Below are positions 15,332-23,745 of a DNA stretch of 27,780 nucleotides, piece by piece. Numbering within the stretch: the stretch's first letter is position 1; every line of letters begins with the position of its first letter. Both the position numbers and the translations under genes were made by a program. The notes under the pieces were generated by a model that had not been told where the DNA came from, ran no database searches, and was given only the letters and a program-made list of their open reading frames with translations. The DNA is from Granulicatella adiacens (GTDB lineage: Bacteria; Bacillota; Bacilli; Lactobacillales; Aerococcaceae), in contig JAGZLX010000018.1 of NCBI GenBank assembly GCA_018364485.1, forward strand, positions 1-27,780, in the 5' to 3' direction.

Positions 15332-16048
15332 TTATTCATTCATCATTAATGATTCTAATTCTTCTTCAGTTAAGGGTCTGCTCTCTCCTAACGCGAGGCT
15401 CTCATCTAACTTGAGTGGCCCCATCGTGAGTCGCTGTAAATCCACAACAGTTTTCCCACAGGCTTTCACCATTCGTTTAACCTGATGGAATTTTCCTTCT
15501 TTCAAATGAATCTGAACGATTGACTCATCCTGCGTCGTGCTAAGAATATCCAGACGCGCTGGCATACACTCCGTTCCATCCGATAAGACGATGCCCTTCT
15601 CAAAAGCAGTCGCATCTTCAGGAGTCATCACGCCTTCAACTCTTGCTTGGTAGATTTTTGTAACGTGTTTCTTCGGTGAAAGAAGACGGTGTGCCAACTC
15701 TCCATCATTTGTCAAAAGCAATAATCCATGCGTATCGATATCCAAACGACCTACTGGGAAAACTCCTTTTTTAAAATAAAGCGGATCGATTAAATCGAGT
15801 ACCGTTTTATGAAGATTATCTTCGGTGGCACTAACGACTCCCTTAGGCTTATTCATCATGATATAGACGAACTCTTCGTACTGAATCGTCTCGCCATCAA
15901 ACAGAATATCATCCGTTTCAGGATTCACTTGTACTTTACCATTGGTGACGACTTTACCGTTGACGATAATTCTTTTGGCCTTTAATAAAGATTTGACCTC
16001 GGAACGAGTTCCAAGGCCACAATCTGCTAAACATTTATCTAATCTCAT
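15332..16048 (-). CDS. rsuA: RsuA-type 16S rRNA pseudouridine synthase
   Basis: Converts a uridine in ribosomal RNA (position 516 of 16S in E. coli RsuA) to pseudouridine. The 238-aa product has an N-terminal S4 RNA-binding domain (1 to about 50: MRLDKCLADCGLGTRSEVK, then RIIVNGKVV), the family motif NKPKGVVSATED, and the catalytic loop GRLDIDTHGLLLLTNDG with the catalytic Asp. The absence of RluB/RluE signatures makes RsuA the best assignment; the exact target site is by homology. The start overlaps the flippase stop by 1 nt (TAATG), so the two genes are translationally coupled. Confidence 0.92.
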   Translation of the reverse strand: MRLDKCLADCGLGTRSEVKSLLKAKRIIVNGKVVTNGKVQVNPETDDILFDGETIQYEEFVYIMMNKPKGVVSATEDNLHKTVLDLIDPLYFKKGVFPVGRLDIDTHGLLLLTNDGELAHRLLSPKKHVTKIYQARVEGVMTPEDATAFEKGIVLSDGTECMPARLDILSTTQDESIVQIHLKEGKFHQVKRMVKACGKTVVDLQRLTMGPLKLDESLALGESRPLTEEELESLMMNE

Positions 16049-17718
16049 TATTTCATCCTCAATTTACGACGAATACCACCGACGCGAGCGCCAAGCATTT
16101 CATCAGCTAATCGATTCTTCAAGGTAATCAGTCCGTAAGTCGCCGCTCCGACAAAACCTACAGCCGCAACTGCAATTAACGCACGTACTTTACCACCGAT
16201 TGGCATTACATGTTTAATCGCATAGAGAGTCAGTGCTGAAGTAATGGCCATCGCAAGAGAAGCAAGAAGTACTTGCCCGAATTTCTTCAATACGTAATTC
16301 AAATCGAATCGTGTAATACGAAGAACGTGACGGCACATATAAAGCGTCGCTACAAAGTACGCTACTGAGCTGGCAATTAATGGACCTGCTCCTCCAAGGA
16401 AGTAAATCATCATTGGTTGCCATAGCAATTTAATAAGCACCGTAAATCCTAATGCTTTAATCGCAATGATATGTTGTTCCATTGATTGTAGGATGTATGT
16501 GAATGTTACAAATAATCCTAAGAACACACACATGATACATGAAACCATTAATAAATACGTTCCTGTTGGGTCTGGTGAATAGAACACGTTATAAATCGGC
16601 TCTGAGACAATCGCCATCCCTACAGAAGCTGGAATCATGATGTATGCAAATAATCCAAGGTTGTTAGCAATGACGCGTTTCACTTCTTCACGGTCATTGA
16701 CTGAATAATGAGCCGCAAGCAGAGGCAATGCCGCTGTTGAAATACTCATCGCTAGCGAAATCACGATCATAATAACCTTATTCGCATTAAATCCAAATAA
16801 GGTGATTAGTTCTTTTCCTTCTTCAAATGAGAAGGTTGTAAAGATTGGAACGAGACGTTGGAATGTTTCTTGGTCAATCAAGCTGATGATTTGAATACTT
16901 GAAGTTACTAATACGAAAGGTAAAGCCTCACGCATGACTTCGAAAATAATTTTCCAGAAACTTAGTGGTCGTTCAGGACGCCCTTCTTCCATTAATTCCA
17001 TCATGCCTTTATGGTCGCGGAACATCTTATACGCTAAGTACAAGAATGCGATGACCGCTCCGACAAAGGCCGCAAATGTAGAATGCGCTACAGCAAGAAC
17101 ATAACCGCCAGAAACAATACGCATTACAAAATACGTTAATCCTAACATATACAAGATACGGACAACTTGTTCCCATAATTGAGATTTCGCAGAAGCCGCC
17201 ATTTCATTGTACCCTTGATAGTATCCACGCATTAAACTAAGTGGTGGAATAATGAGTACCGCAGGCGTAAGCGAACGGATGACCATAATACTGTCCGCTA
17301 CTTCTTCAGGAGTAGCTCCTTTTGCAAAAAGTGGCGCTGCAAAATACATTCCCGCCGCAAAGACCACTCCAAGAAATGTCATAAAGAGCATCGTTCCTTT
17401 GAACAAGCGCCAACTTGTCTTATAGTCTCTTCTTGCATGGTTATCCGCTACGATTTTAGAAATTGCAACAGGAATCCCTGCCGTTGATATTTGTAATACT
17501 AAAGCATAAATATTATAGGCGATAAAATATAGGTAGTTCGCATTATCCCTATCGGCACCCATCCACATTCCCCAAGGGATGATATATAGTGCTCCAAGTA
17601 ATCTTGAGACGATATTCCCAATCGTTAACCAAGATGAACTTTCCAAGAGAATTTGTTGCGAATTTTTCTGATTTCGAATTTTATCACTCAGGCCTACATA
17701 AGGCTTTCTTTTAAACAT
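16048..17718 (-). CDS. MurJ/YtgP-like lipid flippase (MOP superfamily)
   Basis: Polytopic membrane protein, 556 aa from the chosen start, about 14 hydrophobic helices, of the polysaccharide-biosynthesis/MOP flippase group. Streptococcal and Bacillus relatives (YtgP/MurJ) are held to move lipid II across the membrane. The N-terminus reads MFKRKPYVGLSDKIR, then a first TM with NIVSRLLGALYIIPWG, typical of this family. The frame is open to 17790, but an extended -10 promoter (TGGTATAAT, 17751-17743) lies inside that stretch and AGAGGA precedes the ATG at 17718, so 17718 is preferred. Transcribed with rsuA. It could also act on other undecaprenyl-linked oligosaccharides. Confidence 0.88.
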   Translation of the reverse strand: MFKRKPYVGLSDKIRNQKNSQQILLESSSWLTIGNIVSRLLGALYIIPWGMWMGADRDNANYLYFIAYNIYALVLQISTAGIPVAISKIVADNHARRDYKTSWRLFKGTMLFMTFLGVVFAAGMYFAAPLFAKGATPEEVADSIMVIRSLTPAVLIIPPLSLMRGYYQGYNEMAASAKSQLWEQVVRILYMLGLTYFVMRIVSGGYVLAVAHSTFAAFVGAVIAFLYLAYKMFRDHKGMMELMEEGRPERPLSFWKIIFEVMREALPFVLVTSSIQIISLIDQETFQRLVPIFTTFSFEEGKELITLFGFNANKVIMIVISLAMSISTAALPLLAAHYSVNDREEVKRVIANNLGLFAYIMIPASVGMAIVSEPIYNVFYSPDPTGTYLLMVSCIMCVFLGLFVTFTYILQSMEQHIIAIKALGFTVLIKLLWQPMMIYFLGGAGPLIASSVAYFVATLYMCRHVLRITRFDLNYVLKKFGQVLLASLAMAITSALTLYAIKHVMPIGGKVRALIAVAAVGFVGAATYGLITLKNRLADEMLGARVGGIRRKLRMK

Positions 17719-17742
17719 ATATTGAAAAATCCTCTTTCTTAA

Positions 17743-17751
17743 ATTATACCA
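17743..17751 (-). promoter_or_regulatory. Extended -10 promoter of the flippase/rsuA operon
   Basis: TGG-TATAAT (17751-17743), an extended -10 with no good -35 at 17 bp. It falls inside the longest open frame and so argues against the upstream start codons. Confidence 0.6.
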
Positions 17752-17826
17752 ACCATAAGAGTACATTATTTTAATGTAAAATGCTAGCAATCTTATGAAA
17801 CCTTAAGCAGTTAGTAAACTTTGCAT

Positions 17827-17859
17827 AAAAAAAGAACCGAACTGAAGCGCTCGATTCTT
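17827..17859 (-). terminator. Terminator of recA
   Basis: AAGAATCGA / TCGGTTCTT stem (arms 17851-17859 and 17832-17840, one G-U pair), followed by T7 on the minus strand. Confidence 0.9.
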
Positions 17860-17867
17860 CTGATTAA

Positions 17868-18914
17868 TTAGTCTAATAAACTTGTTTGACCTTCTTCTTC
17901 CAATTCGACAGGAGCTGCTACTCCAATGCCGTAGTGAGCACGAACTTTTTGGTTCAAGTCACTAACGACTTCTGGATGGTCTGCCAAGTATGCTTTAGCA
18001 TTTTCACGACCTTGACCAATCTTCTCGTCGTTATAAGCGTACCATGCACCACTCTTCTTCACAAAGTCGAGGTCTGCTGCCATATCAAGTAATTCTCCAA
18101 GTTGAGAAATCCCTTCTCCGTACATGATATCCACAACAGCTGTTTTAAATGGTGGAGCCACTTTATTTTTAACAACTTTGATTTTAGTTTGGTTCCCTAA
18201 AATTTCTGTACCTTGTTTGATTTGATCTGCACGACGTACTTCTAAACGAACAGTCGCATAGAATTTTAACGCACGTCCACCAGGTGTTGTTTCAGGGTTT
18301 CCGAACATAACGCCCACTTTTTCACGGATTTGGTTGATAAAGATTGCGATTGTTTTTGTTTTGTTAATTGAACCTGATAATTTACGTAATGCTTGAGACA
18401 TTAAACGAGCTTGTAACCCTACGTGAGATTGACCCATGTCGCCATCGATTTCGGCACGTGGAACTAACGCAGCTACTGAGTCGACGATAACGATATCAAC
18501 GGCTCCTGATGATACTAAAGCATCTGCAATTCCTAATCCTTGTTCCCCTGTATCTGGTTGAGATAATAATAATTCATCAATGTTTACGCCTAAAGCTTTT
18601 GCGTATTCTGGATCCAGAGCATGCTCAGCATCGATAAACGCTGCTACTCCACCACGTTTTTGAACTTCCGCAACAGCATGCAAGGCTACTGTTGTTTTAC
18701 CTGAAGATTCTGGTCCGTATACTTCGATAATACGTCCACGTGGGAATCCACCTACACCTAATGCGATGTCTAATGCAAGAGAACCTGAAGATACTGTTTG
18801 AATTTGTGTATCTACTTTTTCTCCTAATTTCATTACGGCACCTTTACCGTAGCTCTTTTCAATTTTCTTTAGCGCATCTTCCAATGCTCTTTGACGATTT
18901 TCATTTTCTGCCAT
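17868..18914 (-). CDS. recA: Recombinase RecA
   Basis: ATP-dependent strand-exchange protein for homologous recombination, SOS signalling (LexA self-cleavage) and processing of transforming DNA. The 348-aa product has Walker [10 protein letters not shown], an acidic Walker B-type stretch [12 protein letters not shown], the L2 loop region [22 protein letters not shown] and an acidic C-terminus [19 protein letters not shown] is 9 nt before the ATG. The gene has its own promoter and a LexA box just downstream of the cinA stop. The order cinA-recA is the conserved competence-linked arrangement of streptococci and relatives, and fits the intact comG operon nearby. Confidence 0.98.
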   Translation of the reverse strand: MAENENRQRALEDALKKIEKSYGKGAVMKLGEKVDTQIQTVSSGSLALDIALGVGGFPRGRIIEVYGPESSGKTTVALHAVAEVQKRGGVAAFIDAEHALDPEYAKALGVNIDELLLSQPDTGEQGLGIADALVSSGAVDIVIVDSVAALVPRAEIDGDMGQSHVGLQARLMSQALRKLSGSINKTKTIAIFINQIREKVGVMFGNPETTPGGRALKFYATVRLEVRRADQIKQGTEILGNQTKIKVVKNKVAPPFKTAVVDIMYGEGISQLGELLDMAADLDFVKKSGAWYAYNDEKIGQGRENAKAYLADHPEVVSDLNQKVRAHYGIGVAAPVELEEEGQTSLLD

Positions 18915-18948
18915 GTTTTAATTCCTCCACGAATTTTAAGTCAAACAT

Positions 18949-18978
18949 ATTGTACACTATGTTCTATTCCATGCGCAA
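18949..18978 (-). promoter_or_regulatory. Promoter of recA
   Basis: -35 TTGCGC (18978-18973), 18-bp spacer, -10 TACAAT (18954-18949), upstream of recA and downstream of cinA. Confidence 0.7.
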
Positions 18979-18986
18979 GCAATATG

Positions 18987-19000
18987 CGAACATTTGTTCT
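18987..19000 (-). promoter_or_regulatory. LexA (SOS) box upstream of recA
   Basis: CGAACATTTGTTCT contains the perfect GAAC-N4-GTTC palindrome typical of Gram-positive LexA/DinR operators. It lies 8 bp upstream of the recA -35 and directly after the cinA stop codon. A further palindrome, GTTCGAAC (19007-19014), lies in the last cinA codons. Confidence 0.85.
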
Positions 19001-20253
19001 TATTTTGTTCGAACTTGTTTTAATAAATATTTTCTAAGTAAATTCCAACCATGTTGTACCGCGAATTCACGGTTGTCGTTACGAGTACGTGCAAGATGCA
19101 ATTCAAGAACTTCGACGTCTGTCCTGGAAGCTAATGCGACGAAAATCGTTCCGACTTCTTTCCCTTCCATCTCACTTGGTCCAGCGACTCCTGTAAATGA
19201 AATTCCCAAATCACTTTGATAATGGAGTCTTGCTTGTTCGGCCATCGCTTTAGCACATTCTGCACTGACCATTCCGTATTGATCGAGCAAGGTGCTGTCG
19301 ATTCCTAGTTGCGTTTCTTTCGCTTCTCGTTGATAAGCAACGGTTCCTCCTTGGAAATAGGCGGAGCTTCCTTCGAACGCCACGACACTTGCTGCAAACA
19401 GACCTCCTGTTAAACTTTCAGCAGAGGCAATTGTGAGTCCTGATTCTTTTAATAACTCAACAGTCACTTCTTGCAACGTATTGTGGTCCCCGTATCCATA
19501 GAAGAATTCTCCGACTTGCGATTGAATTAGAAGTTCCATTCCGTCAAGAAGTTCTGTGCACTCTTCTTCTGTTTTCCCGTTAGCGGTTAAGCGAAGCATC
19601 ACTTCGAATTTACCTGCATATGGTGCAATTGTTGGATTTGTTTGTTCTTCGATTAAATCTTCTAGGATGGTCACTAAGCGTGATTCTCCAATTCCAAAGA
19701 AGCGCAAGTAACGAGATTCGAATAAATCCACTTTGCCCACTTTCTTTCTTAAGAAAGGCAACACTTCTTTTTGCATCATCATTTTTAATTCATTTGGTGG
19801 TCCAGGTAGAACAATGAATTGTCGGCCATCTTTTTCAAAACCACAACCAACTGCAAGTCCATTATGATTTTCAAAAACAGTACCGCCCTCAAAAGCTAAA
19901 GCCTGTCTACGATTATTTTCACTCATATCTCGATGAGAACGAGCGTGAAAATCGATTACTTTTTGAAGAGCTTTTTCATCTTCAACAAGTGGCACATCTA
20001 AAAAACGCGCCAGTACTTGTTTTGTAATATCGTCTGTTGTTGGTCCAAGACCTCCAGATAAAATAATCAACTCACTTCTTGAAGCGGCTAATTCTATCGC
20101 TTCATACATTCTTTCTTCATTATCACCAACCACTTGTTGATAGTAAGTTGGAATCGAATTTTTAGCTAATTCTTGGGCAAGGTAAGCACTATTCGTGTTC
20201 ACAATTTGCCCCATTAGCAATTCTGTACCAACTGCAATGATTTCTGCATTCAT
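19000..20253 (-). CDS. cinA: CinA, competence/damage-inducible protein
   Basis: The 417-aa protein has two domains: an N-terminal MoaB/MogA-like (MoCF-biosynthesis) domain (about 1-170; AVGTELLMGQIVNTNS, LSGGLGPTTDD, GLAVGC) and a C-terminal CinA/PncC domain (about 250-410; SAESLTGGLFAASVV, GVAGPSEMEGKEVGT) associated with nicotinamide-nucleotide deamidase activity. Pneumococcal CinA interacts with RecA and is competence-induced. Here the two are adjacent, 85 nt apart, but recA has its own promoter. SD AAGGAAGG precedes the ATG. I see no clear promoter for cinA after the pgsA terminator and no TACGAATA competence box. Confidence 0.96.
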   Translation of the reverse strand: MNAEIIAVGTELLMGQIVNTNSAYLAQELAKNSIPTYYQQVVGDNEERMYEAIELAASRSELIILSGGLGPTTDDITKQVLARFLDVPLVEDEKALQKVIDFHARSHRDMSENNRRQALAFEGGTVFENHNGLAVGCGFEKDGRQFIVLPGPPNELKMMMQKEVLPFLRKKVGKVDLFESRYLRFFGIGESRLVTILEDLIEEQTNPTIAPYAGKFEVMLRLTANGKTEEECTELLDGMELLIQSQVGEFFYGYGDHNTLQEVTVELLKESGLTIASAESLTGGLFAASVVAFEGSSAYFQGGTVAYQREAKETQLGIDSTLLDQYGMVSAECAKAMAEQARLHYQSDLGISFTGVAGPSEMEGKEVGTIFVALASRTDVEVLELHLARTRNDNREFAVQHGWNLLRKYLLKQVRTK

Positions 20254-20283
20254 AACTTCGCCTTCCTTAACACTCTTTTGTAA

Positions 20284-20315
20284 AAATAAAAGCCCAAAAC
20301 AACTGTTTCAGGCTT
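20284..20315 (-). terminator. Terminator after pgsA
   Basis: AAGCCTGAAAC / GTTTTGGGCTT stem (arms 20305-20315 and 20290-20300, two G-U pairs), followed by TTTATTTTT on the minus strand. Probably leaky, since cinA has no obvious promoter of its own. Confidence 0.75.
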
Positions 20316-20321
20316 CGTTTG

Positions 20322-20915
20322 TTATTCTGTTTTAGTAAATGAATCCGCAAATACATGTCGATTCTTTACAAAATAATCCAAACCTGAATAGATTGTAAAT
20401 ACTAAACAACTATAAAGTAAGATTTGTCCGATTGGAATTCCAATGGCCTTAAAGAACAAATCATCTGTTAATAGGAAAATAATCGCCAACATTTGAGTAG
20501 CGGTTTTTACTTTCCCGGGCCAAGCAGCTGCCATGACTTCGCCATCTGTCACCAGTAATAGTCTAAGCCCTGTTACTGCTAATTCACGACAAACAATGAT
20601 ACTCACAACCCAAGCAGGAGCTAAGTTAAATGACACAAGCATAATGAATGCACTCATTACTAGCATTTTATCTGCTAAAGGATCAGCAAACTTCCCAAAG
20701 TTCGTCACTAATTTGTATTTGCGTGCTAAATATCCATCAAGATAATCTGTAAAACTAGCTACTGCGAAAATAATCATCGCCAAGAAGTGAACTACACTGA
20801 TTTGAGAGCCTACAAGACTCATCACGCCGAGCGCTTCACTTGGCAAACACATGAGGATGATAAACACCGGAATCATGAAAATTCGCAATACGGTTAATTT
20901 ATTCGGTAAATTCAT
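20322..20915 (-). CDS. pgsA: CDP-diacylglycerol-glycerol-3-phosphate 3-phosphatidyltransferase
   Basis: Membrane enzyme making phosphatidylglycerophosphate, the committed step to phosphatidylglycerol and cardiolipin. The 197-aa product has about five TM helices and the CDP-alcohol phosphatidyltransferase signature as DYLDGYLARKYKLVT followed by FGKFADPLADK (DG-x2-AR-x8-G-x3-D-x3-D). It starts 10 nt after the RodZ-like gene and is transcribed with it, a conserved rodZ-pgsA pairing in Lactobacillales. The ATG at 20915 follows an SD-like AGGAG. Confidence 0.95.
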   Translation of the reverse strand: MNLPNKLTVLRIFMIPVFIILMCLPSEALGVMSLVGSQISVVHFLAMIIFAVASFTDYLDGYLARKYKLVTNFGKFADPLADKMLVMSAFIMLVSFNLAPAWVVSIIVCRELAVTGLRLLLVTDGEVMAAAWPGKVKTATQMLAIIFLLTDDLFFKAIGIPIGQILLYSCLVFTIYSGLDYFVKNRHVFADSFTKTE

Positions 20916-20925
20916 CGCAATTCTC

Positions 20926-21765
20926 CTATTGAATCGTGATATAAATACGTGTTGCTGTTGAACCTTCAGGAATTGTTAGTTCAACACCACCAACAGTAAT
21001 CGTACCTAATGGCGTATATCCAAAGTCCATACGAATCGTAGTTGTTCCTTCTGGAATCGAACCAGTCACTGTTTGATTCGTTGCTGGAACTCCGTCTGCC
21101 ACAACTTTACCATCCGCTGAAATTTGTGCCCATAAAGCATTTCTTGCTTCATTGAGTACTTTCACATCTAATGGGAATTTACTTACATTCGCAATATAGT
21201 ACAATGCATTTCCGTTTGCATATGAATAAGTAACGCTTGTCACTTCTGGAGCTGCAGTTGTCGTTGTAGCAACAGTTGTTTCTGCTGCAACAGCTGTTTG
21301 CGTAGTAGCTTGAGTTGTTACAGGCGTATTGCGTTGCGCACGGTTGCTAAATACAGCTTGCCCGATTGCAAAAATAATCGCCACGATGAACATTCCCAAT
21401 AAAATGGTTGGGAAGTAGTTTTTTAGAGTATTTGATACTGAAGACCATTTACTCTTATTTTTATTTAAACGTGAACGATTACTTGAAGTAGTCGTATATG
21501 TTGTAGAAGGAGTTGTCTTCACAACAGCCTGCGGAATTTCTGATGCATGCTCTTCTAATAAAGCCGCTCCGTCTAATCCAACTGTATCAGCAATTTGTTT
21601 GATGAATGCGCGTGTATAAAACGCACCTGGCATCAAGTCGAAGTCATTATCTTCAATTGCGATTAAATAACGTTTTTGAATTTTTGTAATTTGTTGCAAG
21701 TCATCAAGAGTGTAGCCTTTTAATTGCCTTGCACTTTTTAAAATTTCTCCGATTGTTTGTGTCAT
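20926..21765 (-). CDS. rodZ: RodZ-like cell-shape protein (HTH + TM + extracellular domain)
   Basis: The 279-aa bitopic membrane protein has an N-terminal Xre-type HTH_25 domain (about 1-75: IGEILKSARQLKGYTLDDLQ, AFIKQIADTVGLD), a basic linker, one TM helix (about 118-140, ILLGMFIVAIIFAIGQAVF), a Thr/Ala/Val-rich low-complexity stretch, and a C-terminal beta-rich DUF4115-type domain ending in GVELTIPEGSTATRIYI. RodZ links cytoskeletal or elongation machinery to wall synthesis; in Lactobacillales it is coded with pgsA, as here. An extended -10 promoter (TGGTATACT) precedes it, flanked by an 11-bp inverted repeat. Confidence 0.9.
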   Translation of the reverse strand: MTQTIGEILKSARQLKGYTLDDLQQITKIQKRYLIAIEDNDFDLMPGAFYTRAFIKQIADTVGLDGAALLEEHASEIPQAVVKTTPSTTYTTTSSNRSRLNKNKSKWSSVSNTLKNYFPTILLGMFIVAIIFAIGQAVFSNRAQRNTPVTTQATTQTAVAAETTVATTTTAAPEVTSVTYSYANGNALYYIANVSKFPLDVKVLNEARNALWAQISADGKVVADGVPATNQTVTGSIPEGTTTIRMDFGYTPLGTITVGGVELTIPEGSTATRIYITIQ

Positions 21766-21777
21766 TATTTCACCATC

Positions 21778-21823
21778 TTTTCATTTTCTCATTGAAAAGT
21801 ATACCATATCTTGAAAATGAAAA
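21778..21823 (-). promoter_or_regulatory. rodZ promoter flanked by 11-bp inverted repeat
   Basis: Extended -10 TGG-TATACT (21806-21798). The perfect arms TTTTCATTTTC (21778-21788) and GAAAATGAAAA (21813-21823) flank it. This could be an operator, a 5'-UTR hairpin or chance in an A/T-rich stretch. Confidence 0.5.
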
Positions 21824-21855
21824 AAACAAAAAGAAGTCGCTATGTAGTGTTTAGC

Positions 21856-22206
21856 CTATTTTACAAACTGAATATATAGTGTATCTTCCTTTGAGTGACC
21901 ATTTGGAAGGTGCGCCTTTAGGGTAAATTGATGCGTCTTCTCATTCCATTCTACCCTCACCGTGCCACTGGAAAATTGAATGGTATCTGGAAAAGTCATC
22001 TCATCCCCATTAAAAGACAGTTTTTGCCGTACTGTCTGACTCGCCATCTCAAGCAATATGTCCATTCGATACCCATCTTCCAGAAGGCGATATTCAAGAG
22101 TGTTGTGGGCATGAATTTTGAGTAGCGCGATAATAAGGAAACTGGCAATGGCAAGTAACGCCAGAAACTGAAATAGTAATGTTCCTTTTCTTTTAGGGTT
22201 TGTCAT
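21856..22206 (-). CDS. comGG: ComGG-like pseudopilus protein
   Basis: Seventh and last gene of the comG operon, 116 aa. The N-terminus has KRKGTLLFQFL followed by a hydrophobic helix (about 10-28) and a short soluble domain. Sequence conservation of ComGG is low, so the assignment rests mainly on position, size and the single N-terminal helix. In the family it is a minor component that helps prime the competence pseudopilus. The gene overlaps comGF by 14 nt. No strong terminator follows. Confidence 0.8.
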   Translation of the reverse strand: MTNPKRKGTLLFQFLALLAIASFLIIALLKIHAHNTLEYRLLEDGYRMDILLEMASQTVRQKLSFNGDEMTFPDTIQFSSGTVRVEWNEKTHQFTLKAHLPNGHSKEDTLYIQFVK

Positions 22207-22705
22207 TTTTCTTTTCCTTAGCCTCTTTCACTTTGACATAAATGACTCGATTCTTTGGCGCGAAATTTAAGCGAAAAGTACTCCCTTGATTGAGCGTTGT
22301 CGAAATCAGTAACCTGCTCCCGTTTCTTTTGATAGATAGCGAACGAATGCCATAAAGAAACGGTTGGTGTCCTCCACTTCCTCCTGCTCCTTTATAAATC
22401 TTCCCGCCATCTTTCCAACTAGAAACAAGCGTAATGACCTCTGTTTTCTCCGATACGGTATTTGTAAAATGCGCTGTATAAGGATCGTAGCCATTAAATG
22501 ATGTCAGCCTAAAACCCGCATAATTAAAATTCATTTGCTGAACAGCGACATGCCATTTAATATCGTCAGGAACATTGAGGCGGTCCTTGATTTTTAGAAA
22601 CGCCGTAGAAAGTCCCATAAACGCTACTAAACTAATCGAGATGATTACAAGAGCCAAGAGGTGTTCAATGAGCAGAAATCCGGACTTTTTTCTCGGTAAT
22701 CGCAT
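22193..22705 (-). CDS. comGF: ComGF-like minor pseudopilin
   Basis: Minor pilin-like protein of the DNA-uptake pseudopilus, 170 aa from the chosen start. The N-terminus MRLPRKKSGFLLIEHLL has a prepilin-type cleavage site (SG before FLLIE) and a hydrophobic helix. The frame is open to an ATG at 22726, but the perfect SD AGGAGGTG lies downstream of that ATG and about 10-12 nt before the ATG at 22705, so 22705 is preferred. Even so, the start is inside comGE. A GGAGGSGGH segment in the middle is unusual but in frame. It ends inside comGG. Confidence 0.85.
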   Translation of the reverse strand: MRLPRKKSGFLLIEHLLALVIISISLVAFMGLSTAFLKIKDRLNVPDDIKWHVAVQQMNFNYAGFRLTSFNGYDPYTAHFTNTVSEKTEVITLVSSWKDGGKIYKGAGGSGGHQPFLYGIRSLSIKRNGSRLLISTTLNQGSTFRLNFAPKNRVIYVKVKEAKEKKNDKP

Positions 22706-23030
22706 TGATTTGAAACACCTCCTCATGCTCTCCGCAAGAGACCGTCACCACTGTTGGAGAGGCTGCTGTATTTACTTTTTCAAATGTCACTTTTTTCATC
22801 TTTTGAAATTCTTCGCTAGGCAGTTTATTAACAGCTATAGGATATGTAGCACTCGCTTGTAAATCCATTAACTGAGTAGCCGCAGCATCCAAAAAGCAGC
22901 CTTTAAGTTGTTGACGGTGATAGAGTTGTCCCATCATAAAACTGATTAAGGACACAATAACGGTTAAGACCATCAGACCGATTAAGGCTTCAAGCAATAC
23001 ATACCCTCTACTTTTCGGTAATTTCAACAT
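22665..23030 (-). CDS. comGE: ComGE-like minor pseudopilin
   Basis: The 121-aa protein has a prepilin-type N-terminus, KSRGYVLLEALIGLMVL, with Gly at -1 and Glu at +5 of the predicted prepilin peptidase site, then a TM helix and a short C-terminal domain with two cysteines. SD GGGGAGG lies about 9 nt before the ATG at 23030, inside the end of comGD (23-nt overlap). Expected to be a tip or priming component with ComGD, ComGF and ComGG. Confidence 0.85.
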   Translation of the reverse strand: MLKLPKSRGYVLLEALIGLMVLTVIVSLISFMMGQLYHRQQLKGCFLDAAATQLMDLQASATYPIAVNKLPSEEFQKMKKVTFEKVNTAASPTVVTVSCGEHEEVFQINAITEKKVRISAH

Positions 23031-23439
23031 GATACTTCGCCTCCCCTAATTGAAAAACATAAGTGTACCTGCGATTTTGCCCATCAAACGTCACGGAAGA
23101 GAACTGACTAACATTCCCACTATAGGGTTTAAAACCATACGTTTGAACAGAATAACTTTTCATCGTATCCGGAAAGCGAATCTTCTTATCCAATTCTCTA
23201 GCTCCGTGACAATTTAATTCCACAATTCCGCCAGAAACAGTTACAAACGAACCTTGTCCCGTTGAAATAGCTGTAATCTGCGCTGTATCCATCACTTGCT
23301 CAAATTCTCTTAGAAATACTTCTTCCTTCCAATTTACATAGGAATGACTAATCAAAGGCGGAGTCAATATCAGTAAGAAGCAAGCAATGGAAAGCGCAAT
23401 TAAGCATTCAACAAGCGTAAATGCTCTCTTTTTCATCAT
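23008..23439 (-). CDS. comGD: ComGD-like minor pseudopilin
   Basis: The 143-aa protein has a prepilin-type N-terminus, MMKKRAFTLVECLIAL (Ala at -1, Glu at +5), one hydrophobic helix and a soluble beta-rich domain. It starts 5 nt after the comGC stop. No recognisable SD precedes the tandem ATGs, unlike its neighbours, so translation probably depends on coupling to comGC. Role by family: minor pseudopilin of the transformation apparatus. Confidence 0.88.
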   Translation of the reverse strand: MMKKRAFTLVECLIALSIACFLLILTPPLISHSYVNWKEEVFLREFEQVMDTAQITAISTGQGSFVTVSGGIVELNCHGARELDKKIRFPDTMKSYSVQTYGFKPYSGNVSQFSSVTFDGQNRRYTYVFQLGEAKYHVEITEK

Positions 23440-23444
23440 TAATG

Positions 23445-23744
23445 TTAATTATTTTCAACTGCAGTTTTATCTGCTTTGTTATAGGCATCTAGTTGATTTT
23501 TATCGATATACTTTTGGTTAAGTAATTCATCCACCGTTGGAGCAGTATTTGTATTCTTATCCAGCATATACGCTTGCTTTTGGTTCTCGATTATATGAAC
23601 GATAGCAGCGTCTGATTTTTTCTTCGCTTCTTCTCGTTGGTGAGCGATATTTGGAATAAGTAGTAGCATCATCAAGCCAATAATAAAGAGGCACACGAGT
23701 AATTCGATTAACGTGAAGCCTTTTTTCTTTGTTTTCATTTTCAT
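23445..23744 (-). CDS. comGC: ComGC major competence pseudopilin
   Basis: Major subunit of the competence pilus that binds and pulls in transforming DNA. The 99-aa product has the class III prepilin signal KKKGFTLIELLVCLFIIGL with Gly at -1, Phe at +1 and Glu at +5, for processing by ComC peptidase. The frame extends 5 codons further to a TTG at 23759, but SD GGAGG occupies those codons and lies 8 nt before the ATG at 23744, so 23744 is chosen. The SD also overlaps the comGB stop region. It is the most conserved pilin of the operon. Confidence 0.94.
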   Translation of the reverse strand: MKMKTKKKGFTLIELLVCLFIIGLMMLLLIPNIAHQREEAKKKSDAAIVHIIENQKQAYMLDKNTNTAPTVDELLNQKYIDKNQLDAYNKADKTAVENN

Positions 23745-23745
23745 T

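Noticed and set aside
21766..21855. Possible comG operon terminator between comGG and rodZ
   Set aside because: There are T-rich runs but no stable GC stem before them, and the 11-bp inverted repeat brackets a promoter.
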